From positions 57,612 through 121,611 of the forward strand of contig JBCDAU010000015.1 in assembly GCA_039185015.1 (NCBI GenBank): 64,000 bases of DNA, read 5' to 3'. Below, in pieces: positions 42,192 to 50,887 of this stretch. Each line of letters opens with the position of its first letter. Positions within the stretch are counted from its first letter, which is position 1. A program made the translations under genes and the position numbers. This DNA comes from JBCBSZ01 sp039185015 (lineage in GTDB: Bacteria > Actinomycetota > Acidimicrobiia > Acidimicrobiales > Poriferisodalaceae). Below the pieces are notes generated by a model. It did not search any database, was not told the DNA's origin, and was given only the letters and a program-made list of their open reading frames with translations.

Positions 42192-43118
42192 GTGGGCGTG
42201 ACCGATCGTCCGCGGCTCCTGCTCGACTGCGACCCCGGCGGCGATGACGCCTTCGCGATCATCCTCGCCCTCCGCCACGCTGAGGTCCTCGGCATCACGA
42301 CCGTCGCCGGCAACGTGGGCCTCGAGCACACCACCGCCAACGCGCTCCGGCTGCGCGACCTGCTCGGCGTCGACGTGCCGGTCCACGCCGGTGCCGACCA
42401 CCCGCTGGTCGGTCCCCACATCGATGCGGTGGAGGTCCACGGCGGCGACGGGTTCGGTGGCTGCGGGCTGCCTGCCCCCTCCGGACCGCCCGACTCGGCG
42501 GACGCCATCGGCTTCCTGATCGAGACCATCCGAGCGAACGAGGGTCTCTGGCTGGTCGTGACCGGACCGATGACCAACGCGGCGGTGGCCATCCGAGCTG
42601 CTCCCGACCTGCCCGACCGGCTCGCCGGCATCTCGTTCATGGGCGGCAGCTGTGGTGGTGGCAACGCCACGGCAGCTGCGGAGTTCAACATCCTCGCCGA
42701 CCCGGAGGCGGCCGCCGCCGTCATGGGCTGCGGGGTGCCCCTGCGGATGGCCGGGCTCGATCTCACCGCCCAGCTGCCCACCGACGACGACCGCCTCGCC
42801 GAGATCGAGGCGATCGACACCCCGGTCGCCCGGTCGGCCGCCGGGCTCCTCCGCGGCTTCCTCGATCGCATCGTCGAGCTCGGCGCGGCCCGGGTCGGGC
42901 ACCTGCACGACTCGTGCGCGGTGCTCGCCGTCACCCACCCGGAGCTCTTCACGTTCGACCACCTGCCGGTGACGGTCGAGCTGGCGGGCACCCACACCCG
43001 GGGCATGACGGTCGTCGATCAGCGTCCCCCGCTGATGACCGAGCCGCCGAACGTCCACGTGGGCCGGACCCTCGACGGCGAGGAGGCCTGGCGCCTCACC
43101 GTCGACTCGCTTCGCTAG
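42192..43118 (+). CDS. Inosine/uridine-preferring nucleoside hydrolase
   Basis: A 308-residue protein; GTG 42192 (GTG 42198 is as good). It opens with LLLDCDPGGDDAFAIILAL, the calcium-binding DxDxxxDD motif, followed by TTVAGNVGLEHTTANALRL, VTGPMTNAAVAI and FNILADPEAAAAVMG. It hydrolyses the N-glycosidic bond of ribonucleosides for salvage. Its TAG overlaps the stop of the convergent HisN-like gene (CTAG). Confidence 0.94.
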   Translation: MGVTDRPRLLLDCDPGGDDAFAIILALRHAEVLGITTVAGNVGLEHTTANALRLRDLLGVDVPVHAGADHPLVGPHIDAVEVHGGDGFGGCGLPAPSGPPDSADAIGFLIETIRANEGLWLVVTGPMTNAAVAIRAAPDLPDRLAGISFMGGSCGGGNATAAAEFNILADPEAAAAVMGCGVPLRMAGLDLTAQLPTDDDRLAEIEAIDTPVARSAAGLLRGFLDRIVELGAARVGHLHDSCAVLAVTHPELFTFDHLPVTVELAGTHTRGMTVVDQRPPLMTEPPNVHVGRTLDGEEAWRLTVDSLR

Positions 43119-43906
43119 GCGAGCATCGCCAGCAGCTCGTCGTGCAGCTCACGTGACGACGAGGCGACCACGAACCCGCCCTGGGTCGGGTCACCCCCGG
43201 AGCGCCCGGTGACGATCCCCCCGGCGCCTTCGACGATCGGGACGAGGGGCGCGATGTCGTAGGGGGCGAGGTCCGTCTCGATGACGGCGTCCACGTGGCC
43301 GAGGGCGAGGAGGCCGAAGTTGGCACAATCGCCGCCGAAGCGGGTCATGCGGCACGCCCGCCAGACCCGATCGAAGGCGGCCGCCTCGTCCGGATCGCTG
43401 AACATGTCGGGGTGGGTGCAGCAGACGATCGCCGCGCCGACCGCGACGGCCGAGCGGGTGCGGAGCTCGGTCCGACCACCGGGACCGTCGAGGCGGGCCA
43501 TCGACCCCGTCCCGGCGTAGGTCTCGTCGAGGACGGGGAGGTGCATCCACCCGGCGAGGACCCGGTCGTCGTCGCGCACGCCGACCAACGTGCCGAAGAG
43601 CGGGTTGCCGCTCACGAAGGCCCTGGTCCCGTCGATCGGGTCGATGATCCAGGTCAGGTCGCCGTCACCGGTCGTCCCCCGCTCCTCGCCGACGATGCGG
43701 TGGTCGGGGTAGCGCTCGACCAGCACCGTCCGGATGGCGTCCTCGACCGCTCGATCAGCTGCCGTGACCGGGTCGAAGCCGTCGGTCGTCTTCGATTCGA
43801 CGTCGAGGGGGCGCCGGAACCAGGCCAGCGCGAGCCGGCTCGCCGTGCGGATCTCCGCACCCAGCTCGTCGAGGAGGCGGATCGGGTCGCCGAGGTCGCG
43901 TCGCAC
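43115..43906 (-). CDS. Inositol-monophosphatase-family protein, probable histidinol-phosphatase
   Basis: A 263-residue protein; I chose GTG 43906 by family length, as the frame is open far upstream with no better start. Metal motifs: HRIVGEERG, LTWIIDPIDGTRAFVSGNPLFGTLVG and the C-terminal AVIETDLAPYDIAPLVPIVEGAGG. This fits the HisN branch of actinobacteria, which supplies the last phosphatase step of histidine synthesis, but inositol-1-phosphatases share these motifs. No other his gene is in the window. Confidence 0.88.
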   Translation of the reverse strand: MRRDLGDPIRLLDELGAEIRTASRLALAWFRRPLDVESKTTDGFDPVTAADRAVEDAIRTVLVERYPDHRIVGEERGTTGDGDLTWIIDPIDGTRAFVSGNPLFGTLVGVRDDDRVLAGWMHLPVLDETYAGTGSMARLDGPGGRTELRTRSAVAVGAAIVCCTHPDMFSDPDEAAAFDRVWRACRMTRFGGDCANFGLLALGHVDAVIETDLAPYDIAPLVPIVEGAGGIVTGRSGGDPTQGGFVVASSSRELHDELLAMLA

Positions 43907-43987
43907 CGCTCGACTCTGCCACGTGGCGGCCGACACGCCGTTCGTGTCCTCAGCTCCCACGTTCCGTGGTCGTTCACGAACCCGCTG

Positions 43988-44016
43988 TTGTCCATCCGTT
44001 GATGTCGCGCGACAAT
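43988..44016 (+). promoter_or_regulatory. Probable sigma-70 promoter of the SH3b-repeat gene
   Basis: TTGTCC (43988-43993), 17-base spacer, GACAAT (44011-44016). The palindrome GTCGCGCGAC (44004-44013) overlaps the -10 and could be an operator. CGGAG (44039-44043) is eight bases before ATG 44052. Region lies between divergent HisN-like and SH3b genes. Confidence 0.45.
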
Positions 44017-44051
44017 TGCGAGTGTCCGGAGTTTCACCCGGAGCGCGCATC

Positions 44052-45569
44052 ATGCCCCTGACCCGTCGCATTCTCCTCGTCGCCGTCACGATCGGCGCGC
44101 TCGTGCTCGCCTCCAGCGCGGCCGGCGCGCAGACCGAGCTGCCCACCGGTGCGACAGCGCTGAGTGATGTCGACCCGGCCACCCTCGAGGTGGTCGAGGT
44201 GCCCGAGGGCCTCGAGCTCCGGGTCCGCGAGCTCCCCGGCACCGACCAGTCGATCATCACCACCCTCCCCAACGGCGCCCTCGTGCGTTCGACCGGGGAG
44301 CGGGCGCTGATCGGCACGACCACCTGGTTCGAGGTCAACCTCGGCGGGACCATCGGGTGGTCCTCCGGCACGTACCTCACGACGGCCGAGGTCGAGGCCG
44401 ACGCGGCCGTGGAGTCGGAGCTGCCCGGCGTCACCGTCCTCGACGACGTCGCCGCCGGCACCCACCAGGTCAGCGACGTGCCCGAGGGACTCGAGCTGAA
44501 CGTCCGGGTCGACCCCGGGATCGGCCAGGCGGTCATCACGACGCTGCCCAACGGCGTGACGGTGTCCACGACAGGAGAGCGAGCGCTCGTCGGCTCGACC
44601 ACCTGGCTGCAGATGGACCTCGACGGCACCCTCGGCTGGTCGTCCAGCGCCTACCTCACCGAGTTGACCGTCACGGCCGACGCCGACGTCGACGAGGACA
44701 CCGATGACGAGCCCATCGACCCGGCCGACCTGCCCGGCGTCACGGTGCTCGACGAGCTCGCCGTGTCCACCCAGCAGGTCACGGACGTGCCGGTCGGGCT
44801 CGAGCTCCGCCTGCGGGCGGGGCCAGGCACCGACCAGGAGATCCTCGACACCATGCCCGAGGGCACGACGGTGGTGGCCACCGGGAGACGGGCGCTCGTC
44901 GGCTCGACCACCTGGCTCGAGGTGGTCCACGACACGACGCTCGGTTGGTCCTCCAGCGTGTACCTGACCGACCTCGACGACGTGGCTTCGACACCGGTGG
45001 TCGACCCCGACCCCGACCCCGACCCCGAGCCGTCGACGCCGGGCGTCACGTTCCTCGAGACCGTGGCACCGTCGAGCTACGAGGTCACCGAGCTGCCGAC
45101 CGGCGCGCAGCTCAACGTGCGCTCGGCGCCGGGCACCTTCAGCCCCCGCGTCAGCCAGCTCAACGACGGTGACGTCGTGCCGAGCACGGGCCGTCGAGCC
45201 ACGGTCGGTTCGACGATCTGGATCGAGATCGAGCTGCCCACCACGACCGCGTGGGTCACGAGCCAGTACGTCGCGGAGTCTCCCAGCGTCGTGGGCATCA
45301 GCAGCTTCAGCGAGCCGGTACCCGAGGGGCGGATGACCATCGTCATCACCGACGTCGACGACGAGGCCGACGGGGTGATCGTCGCCGTGGCCAACCAGCT
45401 CATGACGGTCGACCCCGGGGCCCGCATCCAGGACGCCGACGGCTCCAGCATGACGCTCGAGGAGTGGACCGAGCTGCGGTCCGACGTCTCGTCGTCCAAC
45501 CCACTCATCGCCGACGTCACGGTGACGAACGGCGTGATCGTCGCCCTCCGCCAGACGGCGATGATCTGA
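44052..45569 (+). CDS. Secreted protein with four SH3b-like repeats
   Basis: A 505-residue protein with a signal peptide ending near ASSAAGAQ. It holds four units of about 95-105 residues, each with VPxGLELxVRxxPGTDQxIxxTLPNGxxVxxTGxRALVGSTTWLxV and GWSSSxYLT. These are bacterial SH3 (SH3b) domains, joined by Asp/Pro linkers such as DPDPDPDPEP; the last 90 residues (VVGISSFSEPVPEGRMTIVIT) differ. SH3b proteins bind peptidoglycan or cell-wall polymers, so this is probably a cell-wall binding or scaffold protein. Confidence 0.83.
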   Translation: MPLTRRILLVAVTIGALVLASSAAGAQTELPTGATALSDVDPATLEVVEVPEGLELRVRELPGTDQSIITTLPNGALVRSTGERALIGTTTWFEVNLGGTIGWSSGTYLTTAEVEADAAVESELPGVTVLDDVAAGTHQVSDVPEGLELNVRVDPGIGQAVITTLPNGVTVSTTGERALVGSTTWLQMDLDGTLGWSSSAYLTELTVTADADVDEDTDDEPIDPADLPGVTVLDELAVSTQQVTDVPVGLELRLRAGPGTDQEILDTMPEGTTVVATGRRALVGSTTWLEVVHDTTLGWSSSVYLTDLDDVASTPVVDPDPDPDPEPSTPGVTFLETVAPSSYEVTELPTGAQLNVRSAPGTFSPRVSQLNDGDVVPSTGRRATVGSTIWIEIELPTTTAWVTSQYVAESPSVVGISSFSEPVPEGRMTIVITDVDDEADGVIVAVANQLMTVDPGARIQDADGSSMTLEEWTELRSDVSSSNPLIADVTVTNGVIVALRQTAMI

Positions 45570-45630
45570 GCCGAACGACACAGCCGCTGCGACTGCGGGT
45601 TCGGCGCCCCGATCGGGCACCCTGGAGGGC

Positions 45631-46848
45631 ATGACCCGCCGCGACATCGTCGTCCTCGGAGCCGGCCCCGCGGGCGCGGCCGCCGCCATCCGTGCGGCTC
45701 GGACCGGCGCCTCCGTGCTGGTCGTCGACAAGGCGCCGTACGGGCGCGACAAGGTCTGCGGCGACGGGCTGACCCCTCGTGCGGTCGCCGCGCTCCAGGA
45801 GCTCAAGATCGACCTCGATGACGCCCATCGCATCGATGGGCTGCGGATGATCGCCGGCTCGACGGTTCGGGAGCTGCCGTGGCCGGAGACGAGCCGATTC
45901 CCGGGCCACGGTGCCGTCTGGCCACGTCGCCGCCTCGACGCCGCGCTGATCGACGCTGCGGCCGACGCCGGCGCCGACATCCGATGGGAGACCGAGGGCA
46001 CCCCGATCCTCGACGGCGACCGGGTCGTCGGCGTCGACGCCGGCGGAGAGCGCATCGACGCGGACCTGGTGGTCGCCGCGACCGGAGCGCCCGGCAAGGT
46101 GGCCCGGATGCTGGGCGCCGAACGGCAGCCCGATGAGCCCTTCGGTCTCGCCATCCGGACCTACGCGGAGACGCCTCGCCACGCCGACCGCCACCTCGAG
46201 GCGTGCCTGACGCTCTCCGACGAGCGGGGCACCGCCGTGCCGGGCTACGGCTGGCTGTTCCCGGCCGGCGACGGCACGGTCAACATCGGCGTCGGCGCCC
46301 TGTCGACGATGAAGGGCTTCAAGTCCCTCAACCTCAACAAGCTCCTCGAGTCGTACCGAGGCCTCGTCCAGGACGACTGGGAGCTCGGACCTGATCTCGA
46401 GCGGCCGCGGGCGTGGCGCCTCCCCATGAGCGCCATCCGTCGGCACGGCCCGGGCTGGGTGGCCATCGGCGACGCCGCCGGACTCGTCAACCCGATGAAC
46501 GGCGAGGGCATCGACTACGGGCTCGAGTCCGGCATGCTCGCCGTCGACCTGTTCACCGAGGACCCGGCCACCGCTCCCGAGCGCTACGACCAGCTGATCG
46601 GCGAGCGCTTCGACGGGTTCCTCCGCACCGGTCGACGCTTCTCGTTCCTCATCGGGCATCCCTGGATCTTGCGGGCCGGGCTGAAGATCGCCGTCGGCTC
46701 CCAGTTCGCCGCCGACATCACGCTGCAGGTGATGGGCAACCTGGTGGACGCCGAGACCCCGGGCGCCTCCGGCCGGGTCCTGCGTCTCGCCGACCGGGCC
46801 CTGGCCATCGCCGACCCGGCCCTGCGCCGCACCCGCGCCGCCGCCTGA
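45631..46848 (+). CDS. Geranylgeranyl-reductase-type FAD-dependent oxidoreductase
   Basis: A 405-residue flavoprotein. The Rossmann motif IVVLGAGPAGAAAAIRAARTG is followed by VCGDGLTPRAVAALQEL, the DVAATGAPGKVARMLG type second motif, GYGWLFPAGDGTVNIGVG and WVAIGDAAGLVNPMNGEGIDYGLESGMLA. This matches the GGR family, which saturates isoprenoid chains of lipids or menaquinone (MenJ in mycobacteria). The next gene is the MMPL exporter under a separate regulated promoter. Confidence 0.9.
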   Translation: MTRRDIVVLGAGPAGAAAAIRAARTGASVLVVDKAPYGRDKVCGDGLTPRAVAALQELKIDLDDAHRIDGLRMIAGSTVRELPWPETSRFPGHGAVWPRRRLDAALIDAAADAGADIRWETEGTPILDGDRVVGVDAGGERIDADLVVAATGAPGKVARMLGAERQPDEPFGLAIRTYAETPRHADRHLEACLTLSDERGTAVPGYGWLFPAGDGTVNIGVGALSTMKGFKSLNLNKLLESYRGLVQDDWELGPDLERPRAWRLPMSAIRRHGPGWVAIGDAAGLVNPMNGEGIDYGLESGMLAVDLFTEDPATAPERYDQLIGERFDGFLRTGRRFSFLIGHPWILRAGLKIAVGSQFAADITLQVMGNLVDAETPGASGRVLRLADRALAIADPALRRTRAAA

Positions 46849-46982
46849 TCGCTCACCGGCGCGACCCTCGTCGTGTCGAAGCTCGGCGTCACGACCCCAC
46901 CTCGCGTCCTCGCCCTGAGCGTCGCAGCGTCCCCTGCCGCATCCATCACCCGCGGCCGCTTCCGGGATGTGCCGCTCGTCAC

Positions 46983-47023
46983 CTTGACACTGTCAAGTCC
47001 TGCGGTATCTTGCCAGTGTCAAG
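46983..47023. promoter_or_regulatory. Double operator over the promoter of the MMPL gene
   Basis: Operator 1: CTTGACA-C-TGTCAAG (46983-46997), a perfect palindrome. Operator 2: CTTGCCA-G-TGTCAAG (47009-47023), one mismatch; centres 26 bases apart. Promoter -35 TTGACA (46984-46989) lies in operator 1, and -10 TATCTT (47006-47011) runs into operator 2 with a 16-base gap. A bound repressor would cover both promoter elements. The TetR gene has the same sequence at 52778. Confidence 0.8.
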
Positions 47024-47066
47024 GGTCGGACGACCCGAGTGACCGCCACCCCCCGCAGGAGCCACG

Positions 47067-49820
47067 ATGTCCGCCGCACCGAACCCCCGCCTCGAGACCA
47101 CGTACGAACGACTCCGCCGGCACCCCGGGCGGGTCGTCGCCGTCACCCTCGCGGTGATCGCGCTCCTCGCCGTCCCCTTCCTCACGATGGCCCCCGACCA
47201 GTCGGCCTCCACCGAGCCAACCGGCGACGTCTTCACGGCCCGGGACCTGGTCGACGACAACTTCGCCTCGACGGTCCGTGGCATCGGCTTCGTCATCGAG
47301 CACGAGTCGGGCGACCTGCTGCGGGTCGAGCCACTCACGGAGCTGCTCCAGGCGTCCGAGACGCTCCGGGACGATCCGGAGGTCGGGCCGACGATGCTCA
47401 CGTACTACGAGGCCGACCTCGACCGCGAGGTCACCGGCATCGTGACCATCGCCGAGATCGTCGACGAGGAGCTGCGCGCCGACGGGGGCGCCGGACTCTC
47501 CGAGGCGACCGATGCCGAGGTCAAGGCCGCCGGCGCCGACCTGATCGAGCGCCTGGGTGAGCGAAGCGACCTGCTCGGCATCTCGTCGCAGTCGTTCCGT
47601 GACGAGTCCGGCGACTGGATCGTTCCGGCGATCAACACCGTCGTGCTCGCCGACGACACCGTCCTCGGGTTCGGCGCTCAGGCGATCAACCTCGGCGGGG
47701 ACACCGAGCCCGAGGAGTACGACCGCTCGGTCCAGGAGCTGCTCCGCACCGCCGACAGCTTTCAGGTCAACGGCATCGCGATCGACGTGAACCTCACCTC
47801 GCAGGAGCAGGGCGCCGTCGCCGGGCCGTTCATCGGCTTCACGATCCTCGCCGTGCTGATCCTCGTCGGAGCGACCTTCCGCAGCTACTGGGTGCTCGCC
47901 GTCGTGTCCTCGGCGTTCCTGGCGCTCATCGTCTGGCTCAAGGGCATCAGCAACCTGATCGGCCTGGAGGACGATCTCGTGCTCTCGTTGATCGTGCCGG
48001 TGGCGATGATCTCCTTCGGCGTCGACTTCGCCTTCCACGCCATCGGTCGGTACCGGGAGGAGCGGGCCGAGGGGCAGGTCAGCTCCCGAGCCTTCGTCGT
48101 GGGGCTCGGCGCCGTGACCGCCGCCCTGGTGCTGGCCCTCGTCTCCGACTCGGCCGCCTTCCTGGCCAACCTCACCTCCGGCATCGAGTCGATCAACCAG
48201 TTCGGCATCGGTGCGGCGATCGCGCTGGCCGGCGCCTTCGCCCTCTTGGGCGTGATCAGCCCGCTGCTCGTCGCCCACATCGAGGGCTCGGTGCCCCCGC
48301 CCGCATCCGGACGCCGGGCGACGGCGCTGCGCATCGCCGGCGCCGTCGGTGCCGCCTCCATGACGATGGCCTCGGTCCTGCTCATGGTCTTCGTCCTGCC
48401 GTGGCTGGGCCTGATCCTCGCTGCCCTCACGGTCGTCGTGACCCTCGTCGTGCCCTACGTCGTCCGGAGCCGTCGACTCGAGGGGGCCGCCGTGGGCGAG
48501 CAGCAGGTGGACGTCACCGAGAGCCGCGCAGCCGTGGTGATCGGTCGGGTCGTCTCGACCGTCGCCGCCCGTCCCGCGATCGTCCTCGGCAGCGCACTCG
48601 CCATCTCCGCGGTCGCCGCGACGTTCGCCGTGCGGGTCCCGGCGGAGTTCGACGTGGAGGACTTCTTCTCCTCCGACACCGACTTCGTCGTCGGGCTCGA
48701 CCAGATCGACACCCACGTCGGCGACCGCGGCGGCGAGCCGGCCCTGCTCTACGTCGAGGGTGACCTGACCGATCCGGCGGCGCTGGCGGCGATCGACGCC
48801 CGCATCGACGAGCTCCGTGCCCTCGACACGCCGTCGCTCGCCCGTGACGACACCGGCCAGGTCGAGGTCGAGGGCAGCGTGTTCGAGGTCCTGGACGCGA
48901 CGTGGGAGTCGCCGGTCATGGCGTCGATCGTGGCGGACCGCACCGGGGTCGAGCTGACCGACGTCGACGGTGACGGCATCCCGGACGAGCGGGCCCAGGT
49001 CGAGGCGCTGCTCGGCGTGGCCGCCGAGATCGGCGTCCCGCTCGACGGTGAGCGCAACCTGCTCACCCCCGACGACGTCGGCACGGTGGTGTCCTTCGAC
49101 GGCGACACCCCGGCGACGGTCCTCGAGCTGCAGCTGGTCGACAGCCGCTCCCAGGAGAGCGTCTCCGCCGCCTCCGACGACCTCGAGGCCATCGCCGCCG
49201 GCCTGTCCGCCGACCTCGGCGACAGCTTCGTGCAGGTCACGGGGAGCCCGTTCGTGCGGGAGTCCTCGCTCGACGCCACCAACCGGGCGCTGCAGGTCTC
49301 GCTGCCCGTCGCCCTGATGCTCTGCCTGCTCGTGTCGACCGTGTTCCTCCGGTCGATCCGCTACGGCGTGGCCAGCATCGTCCCGATCATGATGGTCGTC
49401 GCCTGGCTCTACGCCGTGATGGAGCTGGCCGGGTTCGCGATCAACATCGTGACGGCCACGATCGCCGCGGTGTCGATCGGCATCGGCATCGACTTCGCCA
49501 TCCACTTCATCGCCCGCTACCGGGAGGAGCTCGCCCGCACCGGCACGAGGGACGAGGCGACGCGGATCGCCGGCGAGGGCACCGGTCTCGCACTGGTCGC
49601 CTCGGCGATCAGCTCGGCCATCGGCTTCGGCATCCTCGCCTTCGCCCCGATGCCCCTGTTCGCCTCCTACGGGCTGCTGACCGCTGTCATGATCCTGATG
49701 GCGCTGGTGGCGACGCTCCTGGTGCTGCCCAGCGTGCTGCGGCTGATCACCACGGACTCGGTGCCCGGCGACGCCGCCGACGTCAACGACTCCGACGACC
49801 GGCTGCTCGCCACCATCTGA
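47067..49820 (+). CDS. MMPL/RND-family transporter
   Basis: A 917-residue protein. AGGAG (47057-47061) precedes ATG 47067. Two RND halves each have an external loop and membrane bundle: first (AIALLAVPFLTMAPDQ, DLVLSLIVPVAMISFGVDFAFHAIGRYREE), second (NIVTATIAAVSIGIGIDFAIHFIARYREEL), with the GxxxD-F/Y proton-relay motif of MMPL proteins. Substrate may be a lipid or hydrophobic molecule. Regulation: the double operator at 46983-47023 and the TetR gene at 52131. Confidence 0.93.
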   Translation: MSAAPNPRLETTYERLRRHPGRVVAVTLAVIALLAVPFLTMAPDQSASTEPTGDVFTARDLVDDNFASTVRGIGFVIEHESGDLLRVEPLTELLQASETLRDDPEVGPTMLTYYEADLDREVTGIVTIAEIVDEELRADGGAGLSEATDAEVKAAGADLIERLGERSDLLGISSQSFRDESGDWIVPAINTVVLADDTVLGFGAQAINLGGDTEPEEYDRSVQELLRTADSFQVNGIAIDVNLTSQEQGAVAGPFIGFTILAVLILVGATFRSYWVLAVVSSAFLALIVWLKGISNLIGLEDDLVLSLIVPVAMISFGVDFAFHAIGRYREERAEGQVSSRAFVVGLGAVTAALVLALVSDSAAFLANLTSGIESINQFGIGAAIALAGAFALLGVISPLLVAHIEGSVPPPASGRRATALRIAGAVGAASMTMASVLLMVFVLPWLGLILAALTVVVTLVVPYVVRSRRLEGAAVGEQQVDVTESRAAVVIGRVVSTVAARPAIVLGSALAISAVAATFAVRVPAEFDVEDFFSSDTDFVVGLDQIDTHVGDRGGEPALLYVEGDLTDPAALAAIDARIDELRALDTPSLARDDTGQVEVEGSVFEVLDATWESPVMASIVADRTGVELTDVDGDGIPDERAQVEALLGVAAEIGVPLDGERNLLTPDDVGTVVSFDGDTPATVLELQLVDSRSQESVSAASDDLEAIAAGLSADLGDSFVQVTGSPFVRESSLDATNRALQVSLPVALMLCLLVSTVFLRSIRYGVASIVPIMMVVAWLYAVMELAGFAINIVTATIAAVSIGIGIDFAIHFIARYREELARTGTRDEATRIAGEGTGLALVASAISSAIGFGILAFAPMPLFASYGLLTAVMILMALVATLLVLPSVLRLITTDSVPGDAADVNDSDDRLLATI

Positions 49821-49827
49821 GTCTGCA

Positions 49828-50020
49828 CCCGGGCGGGGCTCCACCCGGGAACTGAACACGGCCCCGGCCGCAGCCCGTCAGGGCGAGGACACGGGGAGGA
49901 GGGTGGGGCTCCGGGGCCCCGCCCGGGAACTGAACACGGCCCCGGCCGCAGCCCGTCAGGGCGAGGACACGGGGAGGAGGGTGGGGCTCCGGGGCCCCAC
50001 CCGGGAACTCAACACGGCGG
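49828..50020. repeat. Tandem 78-base repeat array (copies of dispersed repeat, D)
   Basis: After a short lead CCCGGGCGGGGCTCCA at 49828, two near-identical 78-base units start at 49844 and 49922, with a truncated third at 50000 (units begin CCCGGGAACTGAACACGGCC). Within each unit are GAACTGAACACGGC, CAGCCCGTCAGGGC and GGGGCTCCGGGGCCCC. The reverse complement of a unit matches repeat C at 26650. Located between the convergent MMPL and glycine-rich protein genes. No CDS. Confidence 0.85.
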
Positions 50021-50095
50021 GCGGCCGGGAGGGAGTGGACCCGGCCGCCCGCCAACGCCGCGGGGCGGGAACCGCAGCGCCAGACCTCAACTCGT

Positions 50096-50740
50096 TCAGG
50101 CGGTCGTCGCCGCGGCATCTTCGGCGTCACCGCTGCCGGGACCGCCCGGTCCGCCGAAGCCACCGAAGCGGCCGAAGCCACCCCGACGACCGAAGCCCTC
50201 ACCCCGCTCGGGGGCCTCTCCGTTCACCCGGTCGGTGATGCGCTCCTCGAGCTCCTCGAGACGTTCGGCAGCCTCCTCCTCGGTGAGGTCGCCGTCGGCG
50301 ACGTGTTCGTCGAGGTGCTCGGCGGCGTCGGCCACGAGGGCGTCCACGAGCGTCTCGACCGAGACCCCCTGCGCTTCGGCCACCTCGGCGAGGGTCTGCC
50401 CAGCGGCGAGCTCCTCACGGAGCTCCTCCTGGGTCAGCCCGAGGAGATCGGTCACCGTCTCGGAGCCGTGCGAGAACCCGCCCCGGTGACCGCGGAAGCC
50501 GCGCTCGCCGCGGGCCTCCTCGAACCGCTCGCGGATGATGTCCGCCTGGTCGGAGGTGATCACGCCCTCCTCGACCAGCTCGTCGAGCACCGACGTCCGG
50601 CTCGACTCGGACTCGGTCTCGGTCGTCGTGGTGTCGTCGTCCTCCTGGGCGCCGGCGATGGCCGGCACGAGCAGGAGCGAGCCACCGGCGAGCGCGGCAC
50701 CAGCGATACCGATCCGGCGGGTGCGGGGGGTGAGGTTCAT
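50096..50740 (-). CDS. Secreted protein with helical acidic core and glycine-rich end
   Basis: A 214-residue protein from ATG 50740. Signal peptide IGIAGAALAGGSLLLVPAIAGAQ; then a Thr/Ser/Glu segment, an acidic helical core with LDELVEEGVITSDQADIIRERFEEA and TLAEVAEAQGVSVETLVDALVADAAEHL, and a Gly/Arg/Phe-rich tail (FGRRGGFGRFGGFGG). The core resembles short secreted actinobacterial proteins of unknown function. Convergent with the MMPL gene. Confidence 0.7.
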   Translation of the reverse strand: MNLTPRTRRIGIAGAALAGGSLLLVPAIAGAQEDDDTTTTETESESSRTSVLDELVEEGVITSDQADIIRERFEEARGERGFRGHRGGFSHGSETVTDLLGLTQEELREELAAGQTLAEVAEAQGVSVETLVDALVADAAEHLDEHVADGDLTEEEAAERLEELEERITDRVNGEAPERGEGFGRRGGFGRFGGFGGPGGPGSGDAEDAAATTA

Positions 50741-50887
50741 GGCGGTGGTCCTTGTCCGTCGGCCCCGGATGGGCCGGTCGTGGAGCAGCGTGCGACACGA
50801 GCCTGACGACGACCTGAACGTCTGACAGTCCCGTCAGCTCTCCGGTCGGGTCGTTGCGTGCGGGTTCCCCGGCGGCGAGGCTCGTGC

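Noticed and set aside
46849..46980. Small gene between the reductase and the MMPL operator
   Set aside because: Only shadow frames and no ribosome site; nothing recognisable besides the operator region that follows.
47019..49859. 946-codon minus-strand ORF opposite the MMPL gene
   Set aside because: Shadow of the MMPL codons, Gly/Asp/His-rich, no motif or start site.
49844..50020. Tandem repeat as CRISPR array
   Set aside because: Only two and a part copies, contiguous with no spacers, no cas genes.
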